Assembly (NCBI GenBank): GCA_001314905.1
Contig: LJZT01000045.1
Coordinates: 1-33,809 of the forward strand
Direction: 5' to 3'
DNA: 33,809 bases
Source: Phormidium sp. OSCR
GTDB taxonomy: Bacteria > Cyanobacteriota > Cyanobacteriia > Cyanobacteriales > Geitlerinemataceae
Part shown: one piece after another, positions 1 through 7,696 of the stretch
How the letters are laid out: the number at the start of each line of letters is the position of its first letter
Numbering within the stretch: position 1 is the stretch's first letter
Translations under genes and position numbers: made by a program
Notes under the pieces: model-generated
What the model was told of the DNA's origin: nothing
Databases searched by the model: none
Seen by the model: only the letters and a program-made list of their open reading frames with translations

Positions 1-27
1 TGAGAAATCAGATTCAATACGTTGTCT

Positions 28-84
28 CGCTGAATCAAGAATCACTATCTGTGAGAATCCCGCGCTGTAATCTTTGATTCAGCG
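28..84. repeat. Inverted repeat beside a permease remnant
   Basis: Positions 28-40 (CGCTGAATCAAGA) are repeated inverted at 71-84 with one bulged base. A second, perfect 6-bp palindrome, GCGCTG/CAGCGC, sits at 62-67 and 80-85. No protein continues in frame through 1-92: the frame of the downstream fragment has a stop at 75-77. The palindromes could be the end of a small mobile element or a decayed spacer; nothing here decides which. Confidence 0.4.
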
Positions 85-92
85 CTGGGAGT

Positions 93-356
93 ATGTCAAG
101 CATTGGTGCCACCACCCAAGTGCTTTTAGCCGAAGGTCGTCCTTTTCCTGAGATTTTGCAAGAATCTTCGACGAATACCGATTTGGTCTGTTTAGGGGTG
201 GCGAAACCCGGTGAGGATACTGATGCGTTTGCTGACTATTATGGACGCTTGCAAACGATGGCTTCGGGACTTCCGACAACGCTCTTTGTCTTGGCGGCGG
301 AGGGAACCTCCTTTGAGGATGTTCTGCAACAGGATTCTCCCACCGCCCGGCGTTAA
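93..356 (+). pseudogene. C-terminal remnant of an SLC12-type amino acid/cation permease
   Basis: The 87 residues resemble the cytoplasmic C-terminal tail of cyanobacterial permeases of the SLC12 (cation-chloride cotransporter-like) family. The recognisable pieces are VLLAEGRPFPEILQ, TDLVCLGVAKPGE and GLPTTLFVLAAE. The transmembrane body of about 10-12 helices is missing: a stop lies in frame at 75-77 and no other frame supplies the rest. The piece therefore looks truncated at its 5' side, with inverted repeats at the break. The first ATG (93) is unlikely to be a natural start, because homology seems to begin right at it. A standalone small protein is possible but less likely. The family is named from memory of the tail motif, without alignment. 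Confidence 0.5.
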
Positions 357-368
357 GGTTTTGGCTCA

Positions 369-387
369 GGGCGACCACGGGTCGCCC
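369..387. repeat. REP-like palindrome between convergent genes
   Basis: GGGCGACC (369-376) and GGTCGCCC (380-387) form an 8-bp perfect stem with a 3-base loop, followed by CTACGGGG. Hairpins of this kind are dispersed in many cyanobacterial genomes. It lies in the 49-bp gap between the permease remnant and the 3' end of gyrA. It could help end transcripts from either side, but there is no T-run. Confidence 0.5.
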
Positions 388-405
388 CTACGGGGTTGGT
401 GAGGG

Positions 406-3000
406 TTATTCTTCGATTAACTCCTCGTCTAACTCACTGTCTTCAGCAGCCGGAGGTACGATCGCCACGGCGGCGATCGCATCGTCTTTATCGAGACGCT
501 GCACGCGAATCCCAGTAGCAGAGCGGGATTGAGGCGTAATAGCACTGGCAGCTTGGCGGATGATAATCCCCCGCATCGTCACCATCATCAGTTCATCGTC
601 TTCGTTAACGACAATCAAGCCGACCACGCTATCGTCTTTAAGATGAGACTTAAACTTGGTCGAAATCGTCCCTTTGCCGGCCCGACGTTGTAGACGGAAC
701 TGAGAGACGGGAACCCGTTTCCCATACCCGCCAGTGGTGACAATGAGCACCCAAGGTCCCTCACCGGTTGAGGTGGCTTCATCGCTTTCATCGCCGTTAA
801 CGTCACTCTCAGCGGCGTCATCCACCTCACTGTCATCGGTATCTTCTAGGGTTTCGACGACGCTACTGGGCAGGACATCCATACTAATGAGGGTGTCATC
901 GTCTCGTAAGTTCATGGACTTAACGCCGCGAGTGGCTCGACCAAGGGGCCGCAGTTGCTCGTGATCGGCTTTGAAGTGAATGGCCATGCCCAAGCGAGAG
1001 CCGATAATAATACTATCTTCGGCCCGAGCCAGACGCACCCAACGCAATTCATCGCCGTCACTCAGGGAAATGGCAATCAGGCCATTGGCGCGAATGTTGG
1101 CAAACGCCGAGAGGGCCGTTTTCTTGATGTTGCCCCCCCGAGTGAGCATGATCAGATAATTGTCATCGCTAAACTCGCTGACCGGCACCACGGAGGTGAT
1201 TTTCTCATCCCGAGGGATGGGCAACAGTTGTACGATGGGTATGCCCCGCGAGGTTCGGGAACCGGTGGGAATTTGATAGGCTTTGACGCTATAGACTACG
1301 CCGCGATCGCTGAAAAAGAGAATCTGATCGTGATCGCAACAAGTGAGAAAATGGGCAATGCCATCATCCTCTTTCATCTTGGTTCCCGATTTGCCACGAG
1401 TGGCCCGGTTTTGGGCTTCAAAGGTGTTCACGGGCATCCGTTTGATGTAGCCCTGTTCCGTCACCAAAATTAAGGCCTGTTCGTTGGCAATTAAATCGGT
1501 GTCATCGAGATCCCCTTCGTCTCTGAGAATTTCAGTACGGCGAGGAGTTGCAAAAATTTCTTTGAGTTCTAAAAGTTCAGCTTCAATGATTTCTAAAACC
1601 CGTTCCCGTCGTGCCAAAATGTCTTCTAAATCAGCAATTGTTTCTTGAAGTGCCTCATGTTCCTGTTGGATTTTATCGGCTTCTAATGCCGTTAAACGGC
1701 GCAACTGCATCTGAAGAATGGCATCAGCTTGATAGTCCGAAAGATTATAATCTTGGATGAGTTGGGTTTTGGCTGAAGCACTGTCAGGGGACTGACGAAT
1801 TAAGCGAATGACCGCATCAAGATGTTGTAGGGCAATCAGTAATCCCTGCAAAAGATGATCTCGTTCTTGGGCTTTTCGCAGTTCGTAGCGGGTCCGCCGG
1901 GCGATGGTTTCAATGCGGAAGTCGAGGAACACTTGCAGGAAGCGACGCAATGAAAGCAGTTGCGGTTCGCCATCAACGAGGGCCAACATATTAGCCCCAA
2001 AGTTGTTTTGGATGGGGGTTTGTTTGTAGAGGTTGTTGAGAACGACCCGAGGATAGGCATCTCGTTTGAGTTCGATGACAATCCGCATTCCGTCGCGATC
2101 GCTTTCATCGCGAATGTCGGAGATGCCTTCGAGTTTTTTGTCGTTCACCAAGTCGGCGATTTTCTCGATTAAGGCCGCTTTGTTGGTTTGGTAAGGCAGT
2201 TCGGTGACAATGACGGCTTCGCGATCAGGAGCACCACGCCGTTCTAAGGTTTCGATATTGGCAACCCCTCGCATGGTAATGGAACCGCGTCCGCTGGTAT
2301 ACGCATCGCGAATGCTACTGGTTCCTAGGATCTGGCCGCCGGTGGGAAAGTCTGGCCCTGGAATGTACTCCATTAAGTCGAGATCGCCTAATTCGGGGTT
2401 ATGAATTAAGGCCACTAAGCCGTCGATGAGTTCTCCGACGTTATGGGGGGGAATGTTGGTGGCCATGCCAACGGCAATTCCCGAGGAACCGTTGACGAGG
2501 AGTTGAGGAACTCTGGCGGGGAGTACGATGGGTTCTTGTTGGGACCCATCGAAGTTGTCGGCAAAGTCAACGGTATCGGAGTCGATGTCTTGGAGTAGGG
2601 ATAGGCTACTGAACCGTTGCAGGCGGCTTTCGGTGTACCGCATGGCCGCCGGGGGATCGTTGTCGACGGAGCCGAAGTTACCATGGCCTTCAATCAGGGG
2701 CGATCGCATCGAAAACGGTTGCGCCATCCGCACTAGGGCATCATAAACGGCGGTGTCTCCGTGGGGATGGTATTTCCCGAGGACTTCCCCGACAACACGG
2801 GCGCATTTACGAAAGGGGCGATCGTGATACAGGCCCAGTTCGTGCATGGCGTAGAGAATGCGTCGGTGGACGGGTTTGAGTCCATCTCGGGCATCGGGTA
2901 AGGCTCGACCCACGATAACGCTCATGGCGTATTCGAGGTAAGATCGAGACATTTCGTTCCCTAAATCCGTTGGAACGATCCGTTCTTCGGCAATGGTCAT
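406..3000 (-). CDS. gyrA: DNA gyrase subunit A
   Basis: GyrA is the breakage-reunion subunit of the A2B2 gyrase, which introduces negative supercoils using ATP. The chosen start (ATG at 3000) gives 864 residues; GGGAG lies about 11 bases upstream. The open frame continues 33 codons further to 3099, but that stretch is unlike GyrA. With this start the numbering matches E. coli GyrA: the catalytic tyrosine is Y122 in AAMRYTES and the quinolone region reads GDTAVYD at 81-87, with Thr at position 83. The C-terminal beta-pinwheel carries the GyrA box QRRAGKG, which separates it from ParC. A run of Asp, Glu and Ser (about 757-870) is inserted between pinwheel blades. The adjacent genes are functionally unrelated. 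Confidence 0.97.
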   Translation of the reverse strand: MTIAEERIVPTDLGNEMSRSYLEYAMSVIVGRALPDARDGLKPVHRRILYAMHELGLYHDRPFRKCARVVGEVLGKYHPHGDTAVYDALVRMAQPFSMRSPLIEGHGNFGSVDNDPPAAMRYTESRLQRFSSLSLLQDIDSDTVDFADNFDGSQQEPIVLPARVPQLLVNGSSGIAVGMATNIPPHNVGELIDGLVALIHNPELGDLDLMEYIPGPDFPTGGQILGTSSIRDAYTSGRGSITMRGVANIETLERRGAPDREAVIVTELPYQTNKAALIEKIADLVNDKKLEGISDIRDESDRDGMRIVIELKRDAYPRVVLNNLYKQTPIQNNFGANMLALVDGEPQLLSLRRFLQVFLDFRIETIARRTRYELRKAQERDHLLQGLLIALQHLDAVIRLIRQSPDSASAKTQLIQDYNLSDYQADAILQMQLRRLTALEADKIQQEHEALQETIADLEDILARRERVLEIIEAELLELKEIFATPRRTEILRDEGDLDDTDLIANEQALILVTEQGYIKRMPVNTFEAQNRATRGKSGTKMKEDDGIAHFLTCCDHDQILFFSDRGVVYSVKAYQIPTGSRTSRGIPIVQLLPIPRDEKITSVVPVSEFSDDNYLIMLTRGGNIKKTALSAFANIRANGLIAISLSDGDELRWVRLARAEDSIIIGSRLGMAIHFKADHEQLRPLGRATRGVKSMNLRDDDTLISMDVLPSSVVETLEDTDDSEVDDAAESDVNGDESDEATSTGEGPWVLIVTTGGYGKRVPVSQFRLQRRAGKGTISTKFKSHLKDDSVVGLIVVNEDDELMMVTMRGIIIRQAASAITPQSRSATGIRVQRLDKDDAIAAVAIVPPAAEDSELDEELIEE

Positions 3001-3369
3001 ACGGTAAAAATCTCCCTTAAAACCGCAGTTGAGCCGGGTTGTGTTGACAACAACCAGCGACGTGCGGGTTACTTTTTTTAACGGCAATGACGCAGGCAAT
3101 TTGCGCCAATTATGTCCATTATTTTAACATAATGCGATCGCTTCTGGACAGTTTCGACTCCCCTAAAAAGGTGATGATTGGCTCGGGTGCTTTTTGACGT
3201 TAAGAACGGTTCTAAAGGAATTGTCAAATCGAGGCAACGATCCCTCTCCAGAATCCCCCTTCTCTGGGGTAGCCTAAAATGATAAAATAAAGCCGTTGGT
3301 AAGGGTGTGAAATCAGTGGGCGATCGCCAGGTTCGTTAACCCTTCGTATCCCCAAATTTAGAGTCAGCC
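3001..3369. other. Divergent intergenic region, gyrA / deacetylase
   Basis: These 369 bases separate two divergent starts and must hold both promoters. Visible are two HIP1 octamers (3134-3141 and 3320-3327) and an 11-base inverted repeat, AGAACGGTTCT (3203-3213), beside TTGACG at 3194-3199. An AT-rich patch at 3118-3133 may contain the gyrA -10 box. I could not settle either promoter. Confidence 0.4.
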
Positions 3370-4290
3370 ATGTTTCCCATTTTCTATGCTGAGGCCTTCC
3401 TCGATCATCGAACTGGAGCCTATCATCCCGAACGCCCTGAGCGCCTCAAGGCCATCGTTAAACAGCTAAAATCTCAGTCCTGGGCGGATCAACTCAAGTG
3501 GCAACTGCCGAGCGATCGCCCCGAACTCCTCAACATCATTACCCAAATCCATCCCCGTGATTATGTCGAGTCCGTCAAACGCATTGCCAGTCGCGGCGGT
3601 GGACGCATCGACATGGACACCGCCGTCTCGCCAAGTTCCTATGATGTGGCACTCTTAGCGGTCAGTGCTTGGTTGGATGCCGTAGATTTAGTGGTTCACC
3701 AGGGACAACCGAGTTTCGTCTTGGCTCGTCCCCCGGGACATCATGCCGAACGCGATCGCGGTATGGGATTTTGTATTTTCTCCAACGCCGCGATCGCCGC
3801 CTATTACGCCCTCAAGCAATTTACAATTGACCGAGTGGCCGTCCTAGATTGGGATGTCCATCATGGCAACGGCACTCAAGCCATTTTAGAAACCCATCCC
3901 CAACTGGCCTATTGTTCTCTCCATGAATCCCCCAACTATCCCGGAACCGGCTCAGCCACTGAAACCGGCGATTATCAAAATGTCTTAAATCTCCCCCTTC
4001 CCCCCAACACCACCTCAGAAACCTATCGTCAGGTTTTTCAGGATAAAGTCATTCCCTTTCTCAGCCATTTTCGTCCTGACTTGTTAATAATTAGTGCGGG
4101 CTATGACGGCACAAAAGCAGATACCATCTCACAAATGCTGTTACAACCCGAAGATTATCGTCAATTCACACAATGGTGTTTAGAAATCACCCCTCATCTC
4201 ATGTTTGGTTTAGAAGGGGGCTATAACTTAGAAAGTTTAAGCCAGTCAGTCGTTAAGACCATTGAACCCTTTATGACCGTAACTCCTTAA
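3370..4290 (+). CDS. Histone deacetylase family protein (AcuC/HdaH-like)
   Basis: This is a zinc amidohydrolase of the arginase/deacetylase fold, 306 residues, the usual length for the single-domain bacterial form. Visible motifs are HPERPERL (19-26), RPPGHH (120-125, with the active-site His pair H124/H125), DWDVHHGNGTQ (160-170) and SAGYDGTKAD (242-251). From family knowledge the zinc ligands should be D162, H164 and D246. EGGYN near the end supplies the substrate-binding Gly/Tyr loop. Bacterial members act on acetyl-lysine, acetylpolyamines or related amides; the sequence does not tell which. The gene is monocistronic, converging on a Uma2-family gene. Confidence 0.93.
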   Translation: MFPIFYAEAFLDHRTGAYHPERPERLKAIVKQLKSQSWADQLKWQLPSDRPELLNIITQIHPRDYVESVKRIASRGGGRIDMDTAVSPSSYDVALLAVSAWLDAVDLVVHQGQPSFVLARPPGHHAERDRGMGFCIFSNAAIAAYYALKQFTIDRVAVLDWDVHHGNGTQAILETHPQLAYCSLHESPNYPGTGSATETGDYQNVLNLPLPPNTTSETYRQVFQDKVIPFLSHFRPDLLIISAGYDGTKADTISQMLLQPEDYRQFTQWCLEITPHLMFGLEGGYNLESLSQSVVKTIEPFMTVTP

Positions 4291-4323
4291 CCCATCACGA
4301 CCAGAAACATCTGTCTTGATGGG
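4291..4323. terminator. Hairpin between convergent genes
   Basis: CCCATCACGAC (4291-4301) pairs with GTCTTGATGGG (4313-4323): 7 bp, one mismatch and 3 more bp, with an 11-base loop. It starts directly after the deacetylase stop codon and ends 9 bases before the 3' end of the opposing gene. Its position fits a bidirectional terminator, but no T-tract follows on either strand. Confidence 0.4.
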
Positions 4324-4332
4324 TAATGAGAA

Positions 4333-5088
4333 TTATCCCTGGAACTCATCGGGATTGATCCCTAACTGTTGCAGGCGATCGCGCAACCGTCGAACCTCCT
4401 CTTCAGCCCGATTTGCCCGTTCTCGTTCCAACTCCTCCGGCGTGAGAATCCAATGGCCGCCCTCGCGATACCAGCGTAGCCAACGGCGGCTAATTCCCTG
4501 ATAAGTTCCCTCCCAGAGTCCTAAACCTAACTGAACCTCCTCTAACCAAACCCCTAAACCATCCATGGGTAGCGGTTGATAAGCATTCATTATCAAGCCA
4601 AAGGCTTGAAACTCATCGGTATAGCGATTGAAGACAAAATAATAGGGAATCCGTAAAATCTGCTCATACACCGTCCATTTATTCGGCGGGCGACTGGCAT
4701 CTCGTAAACTGCGCCCCAAATCCTCCGCCTCCGTTCCCGGTGACAACAACTCAACCGCCACAAACGGATACACCCCCTCCTGCCAGGTGACATAACTCAA
4801 CCGCAAATCCCGTTCTTCATAGAGTTTAGGAACCCCCAACACTGCGAACCAATCCGGGCGTTTATACCATTGGGGATGGCGAACATCGTAATAAAGATTG
4901 AGATCACTGGCCGTAAACAACTCATCCTCCCCATAGGTGGGGGGACGGAAGGTTAAGCGCAACAACTCCGGTTGGCGTAGATGAAACTCGTCAGGCAAAC
5001 CAGGCTCCTCCGGATTCTCACTGGGTAAGTCATACATCGTCGGTAAGACATCACGAGGAGGTAACGGATGAAACTCTTGAGATACCAT
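4333..5088 (-). CDS. Uma2 family (DUF820) putative endonuclease
   Basis: Uma2 proteins have a PD-(D/E)XK nuclease fold and occur in large numbers in cyanobacteria; their biological role is not established. The candidate core is PDWFAVLG followed by VAVELLSPGTEAEDLG, giving the Asp and Glu of the fold. A charged helical tail at the C-terminus (LERERANRAEEEVRRLRDRLQQLG) is typical of the longer Uma2 type. Two starts compete. ATG at 5094 has GGAG only 3 bases away; ATG at 5088 has GGAG at a more normal 9 bases and is preferred here, giving 251 residues. A second, unrelated-length Uma2 gene is at 15233. Confidence 0.85.
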   Translation of the reverse strand: MVSQEFHPLPPRDVLPTMYDLPSENPEEPGLPDEFHLRQPELLRLTFRPPTYGEDELFTASDLNLYYDVRHPQWYKRPDWFAVLGVPKLYEERDLRLSYVTWQEGVYPFVAVELLSPGTEAEDLGRSLRDASRPPNKWTVYEQILRIPYYFVFNRYTDEFQAFGLIMNAYQPLPMDGLGVWLEEVQLGLGLWEGTYQGISRRWLRWYREGGHWILTPEELERERANRAEEEVRRLRDRLQQLGINPDEFQG

Positions 5089-5135
5089 ACCCATACACTC
5101 CTAATCCGACTAAACAATTCCTATCAACCCTAGTT

Positions 5136-5155
5136 GGGGCGGGCGAACCCACCCC
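5136..5155. repeat. GC-rich hairpin upstream of the Uma2 gene
   Basis: GGGGCGGG (5136-5143) pairs with CCCACCCC (5148-5155) across one mismatch, with a 4-base loop. It lies in the 126-bp gap between trpB (3' end) and the Uma2 start on the same strand. It could terminate trpB transcripts or be a dispersed palindrome. Confidence 0.4.
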
Positions 5156-5183
5156 CTCATGCCAATTTCCCTCATGCCAATTT
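5154..5183. repeat. Perfect 15-bp tandem duplication
   Basis: CCCTCATGCCAATTT occurs twice head to tail (5154-5168 and 5169-5183) with no mismatch. It lies just beyond the 3' end of trpB. Confidence 0.9.
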
Positions 5184-5197
5184 AAGGAAACACCGTG

Positions 5198-5227
5198 AAC
5201 TACACATCTCCAAACTACACATCCCCT
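5198..5227. repeat. 15-bp tandem duplication over the trpB stop codon
   Basis: The unit beginning AACTACACATC is present at 5198-5212 and again at 5213-5227, with mismatches only at its end. The trpB stop codon (5215-5217) lies in the second copy. The first copy carries a further in-frame copy of the last codons and stop, so the coding region is unaffected. Confidence 0.85.
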
Positions 5228-6462
5228 AAATTCAGATAACGCGCCGCCGTCTGCACATCCTTATCCCCCCGGCCCGAACAATTAATCACCACCGTTGCCC
5301 CATCGTCGAGTTGAGGGCAAAGGGTGTCTAAATAGGCAAAGGCGTGAGCCGTTTCTAGGGCAGGAATGATGCCCTCTAAACAGGACACCAACTGAAACGC
5401 TTGCATGGCTTCATCATCGGTGACGCTGTAATACTCCGCCCGGCCCGTATCTTTCAAATAGCTATGTTCAGGGCCAACTCCGGGATAGTCCAAGCCGGCA
5501 CTAATGGAGTGAGCCTCGGTGACTTGGCCATCGTCATCCTGCAACAGATAACTCATGGCCCCATGTAACACCCCCACTTTGCCCTGGGTTAAGGTGGCGG
5601 CGTGTTTGGCGGAGGTAACGCCCTCCCCAGCGGCTTCAACGCCAATCATGCGCACCGAGGCATCGTTGACAAACTCATAAAACAGTCCCATGGCGTTGGA
5701 ACCGCCGCCGACACAGGCCAGCAACACATCCGGTAAGCCATCCCAGAGTTCTTGACATTGGCGGCGGGTTTCTTGGCCGATGACGGCGTGGAAGTCGCGC
5801 ACCATCATGGGATAGGGATGGGGGCCGGCAACGGAACCGAGGATGTAGTGAGTGGTTTCGACGTTCGTCACCCAGTCGCGAATGGCCTCGGAGGTGGCAT
5901 CTTTGAGGGTTCCGGTTCCGGCACTGACGGGTTCGACTTTGGCTCCCAACAGGCGCATCCGCACTACGTTGAGGGCTTGCCGTTTCATGTCTTCGACGCC
6001 CATATAGACGATGCACTCTAAGCCAAAGCGAGCGCAGGCCGTGGCGGTGGCGACGCCATGCTGGCCGGCCCCGGTTTCGGCGATGATGCGCTGTTTGCCC
6101 ATGCGTTTGGCCAGGAGGGCCTGGGCGATCGCATTATTAATCTTATGCGCTCCCGTATGGTTGAGGTCTTCCCGTTTCAGGTAAATTTTCGCCCCAGTGC
6201 CATCAGGACGGGCATAATGTTCGGTGAGTCGTTCGGCGAAGTACAGAGGCGAGGGCCGTCCGACGTAATCTTTGAGGAGTCCGTTGAGTTCGGCATTGAA
6301 CTCGGGGTCATCTTTGTAGCGAGCAAAGGCTGTTTCCAGTTCCGCCAAGGCCGGCATCAGGGTTTCGGGGACATACTTACCGCCGAACTGTCCGAAGCGT
6401 CCGAGGGCATCGGGAACGGTTGCAGGGGTTGCGGAGGAGGGGGAAACGGGAGATACGGTCAT
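5215..6462 (-). CDS. trpB: Tryptophan synthase beta chain
   Basis: TrpB condenses indole and L-serine to L-tryptophan using PLP, in the alpha2-beta2 tryptophan synthase. The protein has 415 residues, normal for the TrpB1 type. The PLP lysine is K107 in NHTGAHKIN; the catalytic Glu is E129 in AETGAGQHG. The phosphate-binding glycine loop GGGSN follows near the middle, and the C-terminal NCSGRGDKD segment binds the pyridine ring. The first about 20 residues (Ser, Pro, Ala, Thr) are low-complexity and precede the conserved [13 protein letters not shown]. No trpA is adjacent, as is common in cyanobacteria where trp genes are scattered. No clear Shine-Dalgarno is visible before ATG 6462. Confidence 0.97.
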   Translation of the reverse strand: MTVSPVSPSSATPATVPDALGRFGQFGGKYVPETLMPALAELETAFARYKDDPEFNAELNGLLKDYVGRPSPLYFAERLTEHYARPDGTGAKIYLKREDLNHTGAHKINNAIAQALLAKRMGKQRIIAETGAGQHGVATATACARFGLECIVYMGVEDMKRQALNVVRMRLLGAKVEPVSAGTGTLKDATSEAIRDWVTNVETTHYILGSVAGPHPYPMMVRDFHAVIGQETRRQCQELWDGLPDVLLACVGGGSNAMGLFYEFVNDASVRMIGVEAAGEGVTSAKHAATLTQGKVGVLHGAMSYLLQDDDGQVTEAHSISAGLDYPGVGPEHSYLKDTGRAEYYSVTDDEAMQAFQLVSCLEGIIPALETAHAFAYLDTLCPQLDDGATVVINCSGRGDKDVQTAARYLNLGDV

Positions 6463-6575
6463 ATTGGCTTGATGGACGGCTTACCCTACTCATTATAGGC
6501 GGCCAAGGGGCGGCATTTCTACTGAGTTGATTGGGGCAGGGAAACAAGAATGGAGTCGAATCAAAGCATTTACCG

Positions 6576-6615
6576 TCAGTACGTATTGACGATGTAAATA
6601 TGTGCGATCTACAAT
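6576..6615 (+). promoter_or_regulatory. Promoter and possible operator of the brnTA pair
   Basis: TTGACG (6586-6591) and TACAAT (6610-6615) make a near-consensus sigma-70 promoter with an 18-bp spacer. An imperfect palindrome, TCAGTACGTATTGA (6576-6589), overlaps the -35 box and could be the antitoxin's operator, since BrnA-type antitoxins repress their own operon. Transcription would begin near 6622, next to ATG 6623, implying a leaderless or nearly leaderless mRNA. Confidence 0.6.
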
Positions 6616-6622
6616 GCAGGGC

Positions 6623-6919
6623 ATGGATGTACATTTCCTGCTCAATGGCGTCACCTTCGTTTGGAATGACGAGAAGGCCCGGGTTAATCCCCTCAACCAT
6701 GATGGAGTTACCTTTCAGCAAGCTGCCGAGGCCTTCTTTGACCCATTCCTGTCAGTCGTTGATGCAAGTCGCAATGATGAAGCCCGCGACGCTGTTATCG
6801 GTTTGGATAGACGCTGGAACCTTCTATATGTCGTCTATATAGAGCCTGAAAATGACACCATTAGACTTATCTCGGCCCGCAAAGCAACACGCAAGGAACG
6901 TGAATACTATGAAGGTTGA
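6623..6919 (+). CDS. brnT: BrnT family ribonuclease toxin
   Basis: BrnT toxins are small RelE-fold ribonucleases that block translation and are neutralised by a BrnA-type antitoxin encoded just downstream. From ATG 6623 the protein has 98 residues, the usual size. Family landmarks are the start DVHFLLNGVTFVWNDEKA, the HDGVTFQQAAEAFFDP segment, LLYVVYIE, and the C-terminal ISARKATRKEREYYE with its basic residues. Other in-frame starts are ATG 6614 (inside the likely -10 box) and GTG 6602; both add residues that BrnT proteins normally lack. The last 11 bases overlap the antitoxin gene, which suggests translational coupling. Confidence 0.85.
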   Translation: MDVHFLLNGVTFVWNDEKARVNPLNHDGVTFQQAAEAFFDPFLSVVDASRNDEARDAVIGLDRRWNLLYVVYIEPENDTIRLISARKATRKEREYYEG

Positions 6920-7193
6920 TACGTTGAAACAACGGTTGAATCGAGATCGGCCCATGACAACGATTACGATTCGGATGCCAGAAGATGTGATTGCTGATCT
7001 CAAGCATCTCGCGCCATTGTTGGGATTTTCTGGGTATCAGCCTTTGGCACGGGCCTATATTGGTCAAGGGCTGCGTGCTGACCTTGAGCGATTGGAGGCA
7101 GATACCCTCTCTGCGTTGATTGCCAGTTTGAAGCGTCAGGGTGTGAGTGATGACGTGCTTCACAAGGCGCTAGGTGAGGCGACTCAGCGTTAG
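6909..7193 (+). CDS. BrnA/CopG-like ribbon-helix-helix antitoxin
   Basis: This is the likely antitoxin of the upstream BrnT. ATG 6909 lies inside the toxin gene, with AAGGA at 6893-6897 as ribosome-binding site, and gives 94 residues. The segment MTTITIRMPEDVIADLKHLA reads as the beta strand and first helix of a ribbon-helix-helix DNA-binding domain. GYQPLARAYIGQGLRADL matches the conserved region of antitoxins that accompany BrnT. The C-terminal helix should wrap the toxin. It probably represses the 6586-6615 promoter. An upstream in-frame start at 6852 would sit deep inside the toxin gene and is not credible. Confidence 0.75.
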   Translation: MKVDTLKQRLNRDRPMTTITIRMPEDVIADLKHLAPLLGFSGYQPLARAYIGQGLRADLERLEADTLSALIASLKRQGVSDDVLHKALGEATQR

Positions 7194-7249
7194 CCTAAAG
7201 CCCAAAGTTCGCCCAACACAGGGTTAGTGCGGATGGAATAGAGGCTATT

Positions 7250-7289
7250 GGTGAGGGTTCAAGCTTATCTACCACCACCCAACCTCACC
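7250..7289 (+). terminator. Possible hairpin after the brnTA pair
   Basis: GGTGAGG (7250-7256) pairs with CCTCACC (7283-7289), extended by TT/AA across one bulge, with a loop of about 21 bases. It lies 56 bases after the antitoxin stop codon. No T-run follows, so a terminator role is only suggested by position. Confidence 0.3.
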
Positions 7290-7311
7290 GTTAGAACTCA
7301 TCAATACGTTA

Positions 7312-7380
7312 GGAATTGAAATGGATGTGAACGCCTAGTTTGGCCAGTTCCTCAATGATGTCTTCGACGGTTTAAGTCAT
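7312..7380 (-). pseudogene. 3'-end remnant of a second J-domain protein gene
   Basis: Read on the minus strand this piece encodes TVEDIIEELAKLGVHIHFNS and a stop. That is almost the same as the C-terminus TVEDIIDELAKLGVHINFNQ of the intact J-domain gene at 13128-14195. A stop codon two codons after the apparent ATG and the lack of any upstream coding sequence show it is dead. By eye the 69 bases are about 80% identical to 13131-13199, and most differences are silent. That implies the copy diverged while still functional and was truncated later. Similarity ends sharply at 7380. Confidence 0.75.
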
Positions 7381-7696
7381 ACCATATCTTTATACTCTTG
7401 ACATCGCCTTAAATCGCCATTTAGAATGTAGGTTAGTCTTAAAGGGACACTCAAAAAATATAACAAAACATAAGAAAAGTTTACTTTTTATAACAAAAAA
7501 ACACAAGCACAAAAGAGGAGAAAACTAGCAGCAAAAGTGGCGGCAAAGGCTCATCGCGCAATATCTCACCGAAATTGGAGTAATTCATTTTAAAAAAACT
7601 AGAGAGCAGTTCTTAGAATTGAGTCCAATTGACTTGAGATCAGCGTCTAGACCCAATAATGCGATTATTGTCATTGTCTTGACTCAAGCTAAATTC
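7381..7696. other. AT-rich leader before the kinase gene
   Basis: This stretch is rich in A-tracts (7440-7520), unlike its surroundings, and contains no HIP1 site. The kinase frame stays open upstream to a stop near 7528 and includes a TTG at 7619, but no ATG or GTG with family similarity. AGAGGAG near 7515 resembles a ribosome-binding site, but no convincing gene follows it. Bent A-tract DNA may matter for the kinase promoter, which I could not place. Confidence 0.35.

Noticed and set aside
955-1473. Long plus-strand frame inside gyrA
   Set aside because: It is antisense to a fully convincing gyrA and has no recognisable domain. It is an effect of codon bias.
3001-3099. 33-residue upstream extension of GyrA
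   Set aside because: It is dissimilar to any GyrA start, while ATG 3000 gives numbering identical to E. coli GyrA and has a GGGAG site.
6852-6908. Longer form of the BrnA-like antitoxin
   Set aside because: It would overlap the toxin gene by 68 bases and adds residues that such antitoxins lack. ATG 6909 has its own AAGGA.
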